A DNA stretch of 9,978 nucleotides, from NCBI GenBank assembly GCA_965364735.1, contig CBDTYW010000134.1:1-9978 (forward strand). Reading direction: 5' to 3'. Numbering within the stretch: the stretch's first letter is position 1; each line of letters begins with the position of its first letter. The stretch is from CBDTYW01 sp965364735 (GTDB taxonomy: Bacteria > Actinomycetota > Nitriliruptoria > Nitriliruptorales > Nitriliruptoraceae). Below the pieces are notes generated by a model, which saw only the letters and a program-made list of their open reading frames with translations, had not been told where the DNA came from and made no database searches. Shown here piece after piece: positions 1 through 7,011 of this stretch. The position numbers and the translations under genes were made by a program.

Positions 1-357
1 GAGCCGGTACTTCATCCGGTACGCGCCGTAGCGCCGGAACCCGATGCCCACCGCGCGCAGGACGGACACGATCATGACCGCGGCGATGGCCGCCCAGAGC
101 CCCGCTGCCGTCCACTGCCCGTCCCGGTAGGCAGGCAGGATCAGGTCGTCGGTGATGCGGCCGACGACTTCGGCGGACGCGATCGTGGTCACCGCGAACA
201 GCGTGGAACCGGCCGTACCGAGCGCGAACTCCCACGGGGCACGACGGATGGCGCGACCGATGACCGCCCACCCAGCCCGTGAGAACGGGGTGTCGGTGGA
301 CGTCGGCGATGTCGCAGGAGCGGAGATGGCAGGGCTCTCTGGAGCGGGCCGGGAAGG
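1..357 (-). CDS. ABC exporter (fused permease/ATPase type), N-terminal fragment, start unresolved
   Basis: Translating the minus strand from 357 down to 1 gives 119 residues in one open frame. A Pro/Ser/Thr-rich tail is followed by WAVIGRAIRRAPWEF, a first membrane helix around FALGTAGSTLFAVTTIASA, then VVGRITDDLILPAYRDGQW, a second helix (LWAAIAAVMIVSVLRAVGI) and RRYGAYRMKYRL at the window edge. From memory, this pattern is the start of the membrane domain of actinobacterial ABC exporters that carry permease and ATPase on one chain. The ATPase part (Walker A, signature) would lie outside the window, so substrate and direction are unknown. The frame is closed upstream by TAG at 358-360, and no ATG, GTG or TTG lies between that stop and the first helix. 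The start codon is therefore missing, non-standard, or joined through a frameshift. The family call is fairly firm; the gene's integrity is uncertain. Confidence 0.72.
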
Positions 358-363
358 CTATCC

Positions 364-373
364 ACCGATCGGT
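364..373. promoter_or_regulatory. Perfect 10-bp palindrome, possible operator
   Basis: ACCGATCGGT is a perfect palindrome in the short gap between the leftward ABC frame and the rightward MFS gene. Symmetry stops at the tenth base. Palindromes of this kind are common operators for TetR-type repressors of transporter genes, but no regulator gene is visible here, so the operator role is inference. Confidence 0.3.
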
Positions 374-377
374 CCGT

Positions 378-391
378 CACGAGGTCCACCT
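378..391 (-). promoter_or_regulatory. Candidate ribosome binding site and GTG start for the ABC gene, in another frame
   Basis: On the minus strand AGGTGGA (391-385) is followed after four bases by GTG (380-378), a good Shine-Dalgarno arrangement. Its reading frame is not that of the ABC membrane domain. To enter that frame a ribosome would have to step back one base between about 357 and 280, which equals one base missing from the sequence. It is the best-looking initiation site for the leftward gene, but the frame conflict makes it provisional. Confidence 0.35.
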
Positions 392-403
392 GAAGACAGG
401 TGG
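386..403. repeat. Inverted repeat CCACCTG-AAGA-CAGGTGG
   Basis: Two perfect 7-base arms (386-392 and 397-403) flank a 4-base loop. Each arm contains an AGGTGG Shine-Dalgarno-like core on opposite strands. The left arm read on the minus strand is the ribosome site before GTG 380. The right arm lies 15 bases before the MFS GTG at 419, too far for an ordinary site. In RNA from either direction it could fold into a small hairpin that hides the ribosome site, or it could be a protein-binding site. The structure is certain, its role is not. Confidence 0.45.
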
Positions 404-418
404 CGTACCGTCGAGGAC

Positions 419-1693
419 GTGACCTTTTCCCCTGCGCTGCCACACCGCCACCTCAAGCCGGCGTGGCTCACGCCTGCCGTCTGGGCGCTCGCGTGGCTCT
501 CGTTCGCCTCCGGCGTCGCCCAGTTCGGCGTCGTCACGGTCGTCGGCGACGTGGCTGCCGCCTTCGGCAACGTCACCTCCGGTGACGACATGGCCGCGCA
601 GATCGGACTGACGGCGACGACCTTGTCCCTCGGCCTCGCCTTCATCCGCGGCTCGTCGATCCTGGCCCTGCCCGCGACGGCGTTCGCGGACCGCTTCGGG
701 CGCCGGCGGACGCTGCTCGTGTGCACGGTCGTCGGGCTCGTCGCGACGGTCGCCACGTCGATCAGCTGGGACTTCTGGGTGTTCGTCTTGCTCGCGGGCC
801 TGGCGCGCCCGTTCCTCACGACGGTCAACTCGGTCACCGCGGTCGCCGCAGCGGAGGAGACGGGCACGGTCGGGCGAAGTGCAGCGATCGCCTTCGTCGG
901 GGCGTCCTACGGGTTCGGTGCCGGCGTCGTCTCGGTGACGCGGGGCCTGCTCCCGGGAGGCTTCCGGGGCGTCATGCTGATCAGCCTCGTCCCGCTGCTG
1001 ACCATCCCGGTGATGCAGCGTTGGGTGCGCGACCCCTACGTGTTCGGGGCCTCCCAACAACGTCGCCGGCCGCTGCGGTTCATCCCTGGCGCCGTGCCGA
1101 CGGAGTACCGAACCCGGCTGGTCCTGCTGTCGCTCATCGCCGGTGCGGTCGCCGTGCTCTCAGGGCCCGGCTTCACGTACCTCTTCGTGTTCGGGGAGCG
1201 GATGGTCGGGGCGAGCGAGAGCCAGATGTCGCTGCTCATCCTGGCAGCGGGACCGGTCGGACTGCTCGGCCTCGTCGTCGGACGTTGGGTGTCCGACCAC
1301 CTCGGACGTCGCACCGCTGCGGGCTTCACGATGGGCGCGGCTGCGGTGTTCACGGCGCTCACCTATCGCGGCTCGTTCACCTTCCTCATCGCCGGCTACC
1401 TGTTCGCCATCCTCGCGTCCTCCGCGTTCGGACCCGCGCTCGCCTCGTTGGTCGCCGAGTCGTTCCCGACGCGCGTCCGGTCGACGGCGACGGGATGGAC
1501 GGCCGCGGCGGGCACGGTCGGCGCAGTGGGCGGGCTCGCGCTGTTCGGCGTCCTCGCGGATCAGCTCGGCGGCTTCGAACCGGCGATGATCGCCCTGGCC
1601 GCACCGGTCGCGCTGACCAGCCTGCTGTTCCTGCTGGTCCCCGAGACGCTCGGAACCGACCTCGACGCCGTCACCGCGGAGCCGGCACCCTGA
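419..1693 (+). CDS. MFS transporter, metabolite/sugar:H+ symporter-like
   Basis: The 424-residue protein has about twelve hydrophobic segments, the normal size of a major facilitator transporter in the cytoplasmic membrane. The loop between helices 2 and 3 has DRFGRRR (91-97), the MFS signature, and its second-half repeat is DHLGRR (293-298). FPTRVRSTATGW (349-360) and the C-terminal PETLGTD (409-415) resemble the sugar and metabolite:H+ symporter branch (PETKG-like end). The substrate cannot be read from sequence. I chose GTG at 419 because the frame upstream is rich in A/T at third positions (GCA, TCT, GGA, GAA, TAT, CCA), unlike the rest of the gene, and it would lie antisense to the ABC gene. 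GAGG at 413-416 is an unusually close ribosome site. The alternative is ATG 326, preceded by AGGAG at 316-320, which would add 31 residues. The gene diverges from the ABC fragment and converges on rne. Confidence 0.85.
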   Translation: MTFSPALPHRHLKPAWLTPAVWALAWLSFASGVAQFGVVTVVGDVAAAFGNVTSGDDMAAQIGLTATTLSLGLAFIRGSSILALPATAFADRFGRRRTLLVCTVVGLVATVATSISWDFWVFVLLAGLARPFLTTVNSVTAVAAAEETGTVGRSAAIAFVGASYGFGAGVVSVTRGLLPGGFRGVMLISLVPLLTIPVMQRWVRDPYVFGASQQRRRPLRFIPGAVPTEYRTRLVLLSLIAGAVAVLSGPGFTYLFVFGERMVGASESQMSLLILAAGPVGLLGLVVGRWVSDHLGRRTAAGFTMGAAAVFTALTYRGSFTFLIAGYLFAILASSAFGPALASLVAESFPTRVRSTATGWTAAAGTVGAVGGLALFGVLADQLGGFEPAMIALAAPVALTSLLFLLVPETLGTDLDAVTAEPAP

Positions 1694-1703
1694 CCAGACA
1701 CCG

Positions 1704-1748
1704 CGAGCGATGGATGTCCGGGCCTGGTGCCCGAAGATCCATCGCTCG
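1704..1748. terminator. Nested hairpin, probable bidirectional terminator
   Basis: Perfect 12-base arms CGAGCGATGGAT (1704-1715) and ATCCATCGCTCG (1737-1748) enclose a second perfect stem, CGGGC (1719-1723) with GCCCG (1729-1733), around loop CTGGT. It starts ten bases after the MFS stop codon and ends 19 bases before the end of the rne gene, so it sits between convergent genes and reads the same from both sides. There is no T-run, which is common for hairpin terminators in high-GC actinobacteria. Confidence 0.75.
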
Positions 1749-1767
1749 GCGATCTGGTGGGGTCGGA

Positions 1768-3924
1768 TCAGTGGAGCTGGTCGTCGTGGATCTTGTAGCC
1801 GCGACCCTGGCAGGTGTCGCACTTGGAGCTGAACGCCTCGACGAGGCCCTGGCTGACGTTCTTGCGGGTCATCTGGACGAGGCCGAGACGTGAGACGTCG
1901 GAGACGCGCGTCTTGGTGCGGTCGCGGAGCAGCTCACGCTTGAGCTTGCGGACGACCTGGTCCTGGTTCGCCCTGAGCAGCATGTCGATGAAGTCGATGA
2001 CGATGATGCCGCCCATGTCGCGCAGCCGGAGCTGACGGACGATCTCCTGGGCGGCCTCGAGGTTCGTCTTCAGCACGACCTGCTCGAGGTTGGACCCCTT
2101 CGAGCCGGTGAACTTGCCGGTGTTGACGTCGATGACCTTCATGGCCTCGGTCGTCTCGATGATCAGGTAGCCGCCGGACGGCAGGTTGACCTTGCGGTCC
2201 ATGGCCTTCCGGAGCTGGTCGCTGACGTGGTAGGCGTCGAACAAGGACTCCGTGACCTGCCCCTCGACGGGCTCCGGCGGCGTGTAGAGGTGGACCTTCT
2301 CGAGCAGCTCCGGGGCAACCTCGTCGAGGTACTCCGTGATCTGGCCGTGCAGCTCCTTCTCGTCGACGATGCACGTCAGGTACTCCGGCCCGAACGTGTC
2401 GCGGATGACCTTGACGACGAGCGGCGGCTCCTCGTAGACGGAGTCGAGCGGCTTGGCGCCCTCGAGCGCAGCCTCGACCTTCTCCCACTTGCCGAGCAGG
2501 CGACGCAGGTCGCGCTCGAGCGCCTCGTCGGTCGCCTCGGACGCGGCGGTCCGCACGATGATCCCGTGGTGGTCCGGCTTGATCGACTTCACGAGGTTGC
2601 GGAGGCGGTCGCGCTCCTTGTCCGTCAGCTTGCGGGAGATCCCGAAGACGTCGGAGTTCGGTGCGAGGACCATGTAGCGACCGGCCAGCGACAGCAGCAT
2701 CGTCAGGCGCGGCCCCTTGGTGCCCATCGGGTCCTTCGTGACCTGCACGAGGACCGTCTGGCCCTGCTTGAGCGCATCCTCGATGCGCGGGTTCTCACCC
2801 TCTTCGAGGTCGAGCTCGTCGTAGAGGACCTCGCCGGCGTACAGGACACCGTTGCGGCCCTTGCCGATGTCGACGAACGCGGCCTCCATGCCGGGCAGCA
2901 CGTTCTGGACCCGACCGATGTAGATGTTGCCGACGAACGTGACGTCCTTCTTCCGCGTCACGTAGTGCTCGACGGCGTAGCGGTCCTCGAGCACGGCGAT
3001 CGACGTGCGGTCGGCGCTGGACGAGACGAGCATCGTCTTGGGCGGACCATCGAGGATCGCGCGACGCTCCTCCTCGCTGACGCCGGTCGGACGCTGAGCG
3101 CCGCGACCTCGGCCACGGCCGCCACCGCCGCCGTCGCGTCCACGCTTCGCGGCCATCCGGGTGCCGCCGGACGCGATCGCGTCAGCGACCTTGTCGTCGC
3201 CCTTCGGGCCCTTGCCCGAACCGGACTTCGCGTTGCGGGAACGTCCGTCGCGGGAACGCCCCGACGAGGACTTCTTCGTGGCGTCGTCCTTCTGGTCGTC
3301 GGAGGGCTCCTCGGCGTTGTCGCCAGCACCATCGGAGCCGTCAGCGTCGTCGGACTTCGACGTCGCCTTCTTGGCCGTCTTCTTGGTGGCCGGCTTCTTG
3401 GTGGCCGTCTTCGCAGGCTCCTCGGCAGCCACCTCGGGCTCCGCGGCGTCCTGTTCTGCTGCGGGCTCGACCGCGGCGTCGGGAGCCGCCTGAGCAGCGG
3501 AGTCCTCGCCTGCCTCGCCGTCCGAACCCTCGGCACCACCACGGCCCCGACGGCCGCGACGTCCACGGCGACGGCGTCGCTTCGGCTTGTCGCCGTCCTG
3601 GTCGGCGGTGTCCTCGGCGGTGTCCTCGGCGGTGTTCTCGGCCTCGGCCTCCTCGGGGACGGCTTCAGCCTTCGCCTTCGTCGCAGCCTTCTTCTTCGGC
3701 TTCGCCGGCGCAGCCTCGGGCTCCGTCTCGGCCGGCACGTCGGCAGCCCCGGCCGTCTCGCCGGACTCGGCTGCAGGCTTCGCCGTCGCACGCTTGGTGG
3801 TGCGCTTGCGCGTGGTCGTACGCGTCGCGGCAGCTGCCTTCTCGGCAGGTGCTGCGTCGGTCGTTGTTGCTTCGGGGTCGGCCGGGGTCGGCTCGTTGGT
3901 GTCTTCGGTGGCCTGATCGCTCAC
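1768..3924 (-). CDS. rne: Ribonuclease E/G with long disordered N-terminal extension
   Basis: This 718-residue endoribonuclease would cut single-stranded RNA in mRNA decay and rRNA/tRNA maturation. The conserved core starts near residue 297 (KTMLVSSSADR). An S1-like RNA-binding region follows at about 328-410 (FVGNIYIGRVQNVLPGMEAAF). The 5'-monophosphate sensor is GIIVRTA, with R458/T459 matching E. coli R169/T170. Catalytic aspartates are D599 in VIDVNTGKF and D644 in IVIDFIDM, matching E. coli D303 and D346. The zinc-link cysteines are C702 and C705 (CDTCQGRG). The protein ends 13 residues later, so there is no C-terminal degradosome scaffold. Residues 1-296 are instead a low-complexity Ala/Lys/Glu/Thr tail with Arg-Gly patches (RRRRRGRRGRRGRGG at 116-130; 259-278). 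The start is GTG at 3924, 16 bases after the DUF2344 stop, with a weak GAAAG upstream. It is probably the last gene of the three-gene unit. Confidence 0.95.
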   Translation of the reverse strand: MSDQATEDTNEPTPADPEATTTDAAPAEKAAAATRTTTRKRTTKRATAKPAAESGETAGAADVPAETEPEAAPAKPKKKAATKAKAEAVPEEAEAENTAEDTAEDTADQDGDKPKRRRRRGRRGRRGRGGAEGSDGEAGEDSAAQAAPDAAVEPAAEQDAAEPEVAAEEPAKTATKKPATKKTAKKATSKSDDADGSDGAGDNAEEPSDDQKDDATKKSSSGRSRDGRSRNAKSGSGKGPKGDDKVADAIASGGTRMAAKRGRDGGGGGRGRGRGAQRPTGVSEEERRAILDGPPKTMLVSSSADRTSIAVLEDRYAVEHYVTRKKDVTFVGNIYIGRVQNVLPGMEAAFVDIGKGRNGVLYAGEVLYDELDLEEGENPRIEDALKQGQTVLVQVTKDPMGTKGPRLTMLLSLAGRYMVLAPNSDVFGISRKLTDKERDRLRNLVKSIKPDHHGIIVRTAASEATDEALERDLRRLLGKWEKVEAALEGAKPLDSVYEEPPLVVKVIRDTFGPEYLTCIVDEKELHGQITEYLDEVAPELLEKVHLYTPPEPVEGQVTESLFDAYHVSDQLRKAMDRKVNLPSGGYLIIETTEAMKVIDVNTGKFTGSKGSNLEQVVLKTNLEAAQEIVRQLRLRDMGGIIVIDFIDMLLRANQDQVVRKLKRELLRDRTKTRVSDVSRLGLVQMTRKNVSQGLVEAFSSKCDTCQGRGYKIHDDQLH
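3602..3637. repeat. Three tandem 12-bp units inside rne
   Basis: TCGGCGGTGTCC occurs at 3602-3613 and 3614-3625, then with one change (TCGGCGGTGTTC) at 3626-3637. On the minus strand this encodes the repeated acidic run NTAEDTAEDTADQD (residues 97-110) in the disordered extension. Slippage in such in-frame repeats would change tail length by four residues without breaking the gene. Confidence 0.8.
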
Positions 3925-3940
3925 GTGGTGTGGCTTTCGT

Positions 3941-4711
3941 TCAGGCGGCCTCGGTGGTCAGGTCCGGTTCCAGTGCGAACACCTCGTTGCCGAGCGCTTC
4001 CTTCAACCCGCCCTCCACCAGATCGCCTTGGGCGATGCGGGTGTGGAGGCGGGGTGCCGGGAGCTCATCGTCCGCGAAGCCTTGCAGCGCGGCGAAGATG
4101 TCGGTGGGTCGCACGGCCGGTCCATCGTTGTCGAGGACCGCGCGCAGGATGATCCGAGCACGCGAGATGCGTGCATCGTGCTGAGCGTGGTGCGTGACGT
4201 CGGTCATGACCGACACGCGGGCGGTGCGCAGCGGAGGACGGACGTCGAAGGTGACGTCCTTCTCCTTGCGGCGACGGATGACCTCAGCGGTCCCCGACGC
4301 CATCAGACGCTCCAGTGGTGGGACGAGCTGATCCGTGGACACCTGGTCAGGCATCCACGAGAGCTCCCACAGCGTGGCCCGGAGCATCCGGGCCAGCTTC
4401 GGTGCCCCTGCGGGCACCTCCCAGTAGCTGGTGATGTCCATCCCCGTCGGAAGCGTCGCTGACAGCGCAGCGAGATCGCGCTCCGGCTTGATGGGAACGG
4501 CAAAGGTGAGCTCGGCGTACTCCCCCGTGGAGGCGTAGCCGACAGGCAGGGCGTCCGGGAAGGACACCTTCGGGTGGGGCGAGAAGCCCTCCGAGTAGGC
4601 GATGGGCAGGTCAGCGCGGCGAAGCGCGCGCTCCCACACGGAGGTCAGGTCACGGGCCGACACGTAGCGAACGCGGTCGACCTTGGCGTAACGGATCCGG
4701 ATGCGCTGCAT
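3941..4711 (-). CDS. Radical-SAM-linked DUF2344 protein (TIGR03936-like)
   Basis: The 256-residue protein begins MQRIRIRYAKVDRVRYVSAR and has the family hallmark YSEGFSPHPKVSFPDALPVG at about 39-58. This family is encoded beside, or fused to, the large radical SAM protein found immediately upstream here. Its biochemical function is unknown. It has no signal peptide or membrane segment and so is probably cytoplasmic. The start is ATG at 4711. Its first base is the last base of the upstream stop codon (TGATG), a classic translational-coupling overlap that implies matched production of the two proteins. A longer open frame reaches 5011, but the extra 100 residues are Arg/Pro/Gly-rich out-of-frame sequence over the radical SAM gene, so I rejected that start. 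RNase E/G follows after a 16-base gap. Confidence 0.9.
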   Translation of the reverse strand: MQRIRIRYAKVDRVRYVSARDLTSVWERALRRADLPIAYSEGFSPHPKVSFPDALPVGYASTGEYAELTFAVPIKPERDLAALSATLPTGMDITSYWEVPAGAPKLARMLRATLWELSWMPDQVSTDQLVPPLERLMASGTAEVIRRRKEKDVTFDVRPPLRTARVSVMTDVTHHAQHDARISRARIILRAVLDNDGPAVRPTDIFAALQGFADDELPAPRLHTRIAQGDLVEGGLKEALGNEVFALEPDLTTEAA

Positions 4712-6798
4712 CAGGCGTCGGCCCGGTCGCTCAGGGGCCTGTCCGTGATGCGCGCTGGGGCGTTGGGCAGGGCGATGCCGGCCTTCGGCTCCTCGTCGGG
4801 TGTGGTCAGGACGATCGGCAGAGCACGACGGCCGCCGGTGTCCAGGCCCGGGGTGTCGTAGCCGGTGTCGTGGTTGATCGACAGGCCGGGGCAGACGCCA
4901 CAGTCGTAGCAGGGAGTCCAGCGGCAGTCGTCGAGCTGCTTGTCGGACAGCGAGTCCTGCCAGTCCTCCCAGAGCCAGGACTTCTCGAGCCCCGAGTCGA
5001 GGTGGTCCCACGGCAGGACCTCGTGCTCGTCACGAACCCGGCCGTTCTCGGCATCGAGGTTCATGCCGTTGCTCTCGGCAGCGGCCTTCCACTGGTCCAG
5101 CGTGTGGCACTCGTGCCAGCCGTCGAACTTCGCGCCGTTGCGCCATGCCTGCTCGACGACGACGGCAGCGCGGCGGTCGGAGCGTGCGAGGAAGCCCTCG
5201 ATCACGCCTTCTTCGGGAGCGTTGGTCCTCAGGTTCAGATCGTGGTGGTCCTTGATGGCCATCCGGATCATCTTGAGCTTGCGGTGGATTTCCTCCGGCG
5301 TGTCCTGCGCGCACCACTGGAACGGCGTGTGCGGCTTCGGGACGAACCCACCGACCGACACCGTGACCTTGTTGCGCTTGCCGTGCTTGCGCGCGATCTC
5401 GTAGACCTTGATCCCCATGTCGGCGATCGCGAGGACGTCCTCGTCGGTCTCGGTGGGCAGGCCCACCATGAAGTAGAGCTTGATCGTCCGCCAGCCGTTG
5501 GCGAACGCCGCCTCGGCGGTGCGCAGCATGTCCTCTTCGCTGACCATCTTGTTGATGACCGCGCGCATGCGCTCGGAGCCGGCCTCGGGCGCGAAGGTGA
5601 GCCCGGTACGGCGGCCGTTCCTGGCCAGCTCGTTGCCGAGGGTCACGTTGAAGGCGTCGACGCGGGTGGAGGGCAGCGACAGCGACGTGGTGGTGCCGCT
5701 GTAGGTGTCGGCGAGGTTCTTGGCGATCTCGGCGATCCCGGAGTGGTCGGCGGAGGACAGCGAGAGCAGGCCGACCTCTTCGAATCCGGTGTTCTTGACG
5801 CCCGCCTCGACGAGCTTCTCGACCGTCTCGGGACGACGCTCACGAACGGGGCGCGTGATCATCCCGGCCTGGCAGAACCGGCAGCCGCGTGTGCAGCCAC
5901 GGAAGATCTCGACCGAGAAGCGCTCGTGGACGACCTCGGTCATCGGCACGATCTGCTTCTGCGGGTACGGCCACTCCTCGAGGTCCTGGATCGTGCACTT
6001 CGGCACGATCGCCGGAATCCCCGCAACAAGCGGCTTCGTACGCGTCAGCCGCCCGGCATCGTCGTACTCGGGTTCGTAGAGCGCCGGGCAGTACACGCCG
6101 GTGACGTCGGCCATCGCGCGGATGAGGTCGGCGCGGGTCAGCGACGCATCGTCGGCGGCGCGCTGCTTGAACGCGCGCATCGCCTGGTCGATCTCGAGCA
6201 CGACGGCCTCGCCGTCGCCCATGACGACACAGTCGATGAACGGCGCGAGCGGCTCCGGGTTGTACGCGGCGTGGCCGCCGATCAGCACGATCGGGTCGTC
6301 GAGCGTGCGGTCGGCCGAGTGGATCGGTACGCCGCCGAGGTCGAGGAGGTTCAGCAGGTTCGTGTGGCCGAGCTCATGCGGCAGGGTGACCGCGAAGATG
6401 TCGAAGGCCCACACCGGGTGATGGTGTTCCAGCGAGAAGGCCGGGATCCCGTCGGCGCGCATGCGCTCCTCGAGGTCGAGCCACGGCGAGTACGCCCGCT
6501 CGGCAAGCGTCGTGGAGCGCTCGTTGAGGACTTCGTAGAGGATCTGGATGCCCTGGTTGGGCTGGCCGACCTCGTAGGCGTCCGGGTAGCAGAGCAGCCA
6601 GCGGGTGTCGCACGAGCCCCAGTCCTTTGGCGACTCGTTGAACTCGTTGCCGACGTACTGCGCCGGCTTGCGGACGTGCACGAGGTGCTGCTCGACGGCG
6701 TCCCACCAGGATGGCGGGGTCGGCGCCCCGCGGAGGCCGCGGATCACGGCACGGTCGGCTCGAGCGACGTCAGGAGGATTGAGGAGCGAGGAGGACAC
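4711..6798 (-). CDS. B12-binding-domain radical SAM protein (TIGR03960-like), function unknown
   Basis: At 695 residues it is the usual size for the family. The N-terminal part has the fold signals of B12-binding radical SAM enzymes: IVLIGGHAAYNPEPLAPFID (170-189) and CVVMGDGE (190-197). No DxHxxG motif for lower-axial histidine ligation of cobalamin is visible, so B12 binding is uncertain. The radical SAM cluster motif is C302-x3-C306-x2-C309 (GCTRGCRFCQAG), followed by FAPEAGSERMR (402-412) and KLYFMVGLPTETDED (440-454), typical of the TIM-barrel core. A second cysteine group near the end, C625, C630, C633 and C636 (CRWTPCYDCGVC), could hold another Fe-S cluster or zinc. The protein is cytoplasmic. 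The reaction is unknown; RNA modification is only inferred from its neighbours. The GTG start at 6798 has an AGG-like ribosome site (TAGGTC) nine bases upstream. It is the first gene of the unit continuing to DUF2344 and rne. Confidence 0.9.
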   Translation of the reverse strand: MSSSLLNPPDVARADRAVIRGLRGAPTPPSWWDAVEQHLVHVRKPAQYVGNEFNESPKDWGSCDTRWLLCYPDAYEVGQPNQGIQILYEVLNERSTTLAERAYSPWLDLEERMRADGIPAFSLEHHHPVWAFDIFAVTLPHELGHTNLLNLLDLGGVPIHSADRTLDDPIVLIGGHAAYNPEPLAPFIDCVVMGDGEAVVLEIDQAMRAFKQRAADDASLTRADLIRAMADVTGVYCPALYEPEYDDAGRLTRTKPLVAGIPAIVPKCTIQDLEEWPYPQKQIVPMTEVVHERFSVEIFRGCTRGCRFCQAGMITRPVRERRPETVEKLVEAGVKNTGFEEVGLLSLSSADHSGIAEIAKNLADTYSGTTTSLSLPSTRVDAFNVTLGNELARNGRRTGLTFAPEAGSERMRAVINKMVSEEDMLRTAEAAFANGWRTIKLYFMVGLPTETDEDVLAIADMGIKVYEIARKHGKRNKVTVSVGGFVPKPHTPFQWCAQDTPEEIHRKLKMIRMAIKDHHDLNLRTNAPEEGVIEGFLARSDRRAAVVVEQAWRNGAKFDGWHECHTLDQWKAAAESNGMNLDAENGRVRDEHEVLPWDHLDSGLEKSWLWEDWQDSLSDKQLDDCRWTPCYDCGVCPGLSINHDTGYDTPGLDTGGRRALPIVLTTPDEEPKAGIALPNAPARITDRPLSDRADA

Positions 6799-7011
6799 GG
6801 CGGGGACCTAGCTGCGGCGACGTGGTGCTGCAGGGCTCGCGGGGCGGCGAGCTGCGCACGGGCACGGCGTCGGGCAGGTGGGAGGCTGCGGCACGTGTGG
6901 CCGCGAGGACGCCACCATCCTACTCACGGCGGGCCACGAGTCGCGGCTCGGGGAAGAACCTGCGCGACCCGCGCGTTCGACCGCTGACCACTTCACTCCC
7001 GGAGCCTCCCC
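6799..7011. promoter_or_regulatory. Divergent intergenic region between radical SAM and DsbA-family genes
   Basis: These 213 bases carry no convincing gene and must hold start signals for both directions. On the minus strand TAGGAT (6922-6917) resembles a -10 box and would place transcription about 115-120 bases before the radical SAM start, but no TTGACA-like -35 is seen at the right distance. On the plus strand GGAG at 7001-7004, seven bases before GTG 7012, is a good ribosome site for the DsbA-family gene. I saw no riboswitch-like structure. Confidence 0.4.

Noticed and set aside
152..418. Upstream extension of the MFS gene to ATG 152
   Set aside because: It would lie antisense to a recognisable ABC exporter N-terminus and lacks membrane or family sequence before residue 13 of the chosen protein.
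2227..4152. Long plus-strand open frame of 641 codons opposite rne
   Set aside because: Leu/Arg/Gly-rich shadow of the RNase E/G gene, produced by GC-rich codon bias; no domain signals, while the opposite strand has clear catalytic motifs.
4712..5011. Extension of the DUF2344 protein to a start at 5011
   Set aside because: The added residues are an out-of-frame reading of the radical SAM C-terminus; the TGATG overlap start fits family length.
4870..6987. Long plus-strand open frame of 705 codons opposite the radical SAM gene
   Set aside because: Composition is Arg/Val/Asp/Leu-rich without recognisable motifs and mirrors the real minus-strand gene.
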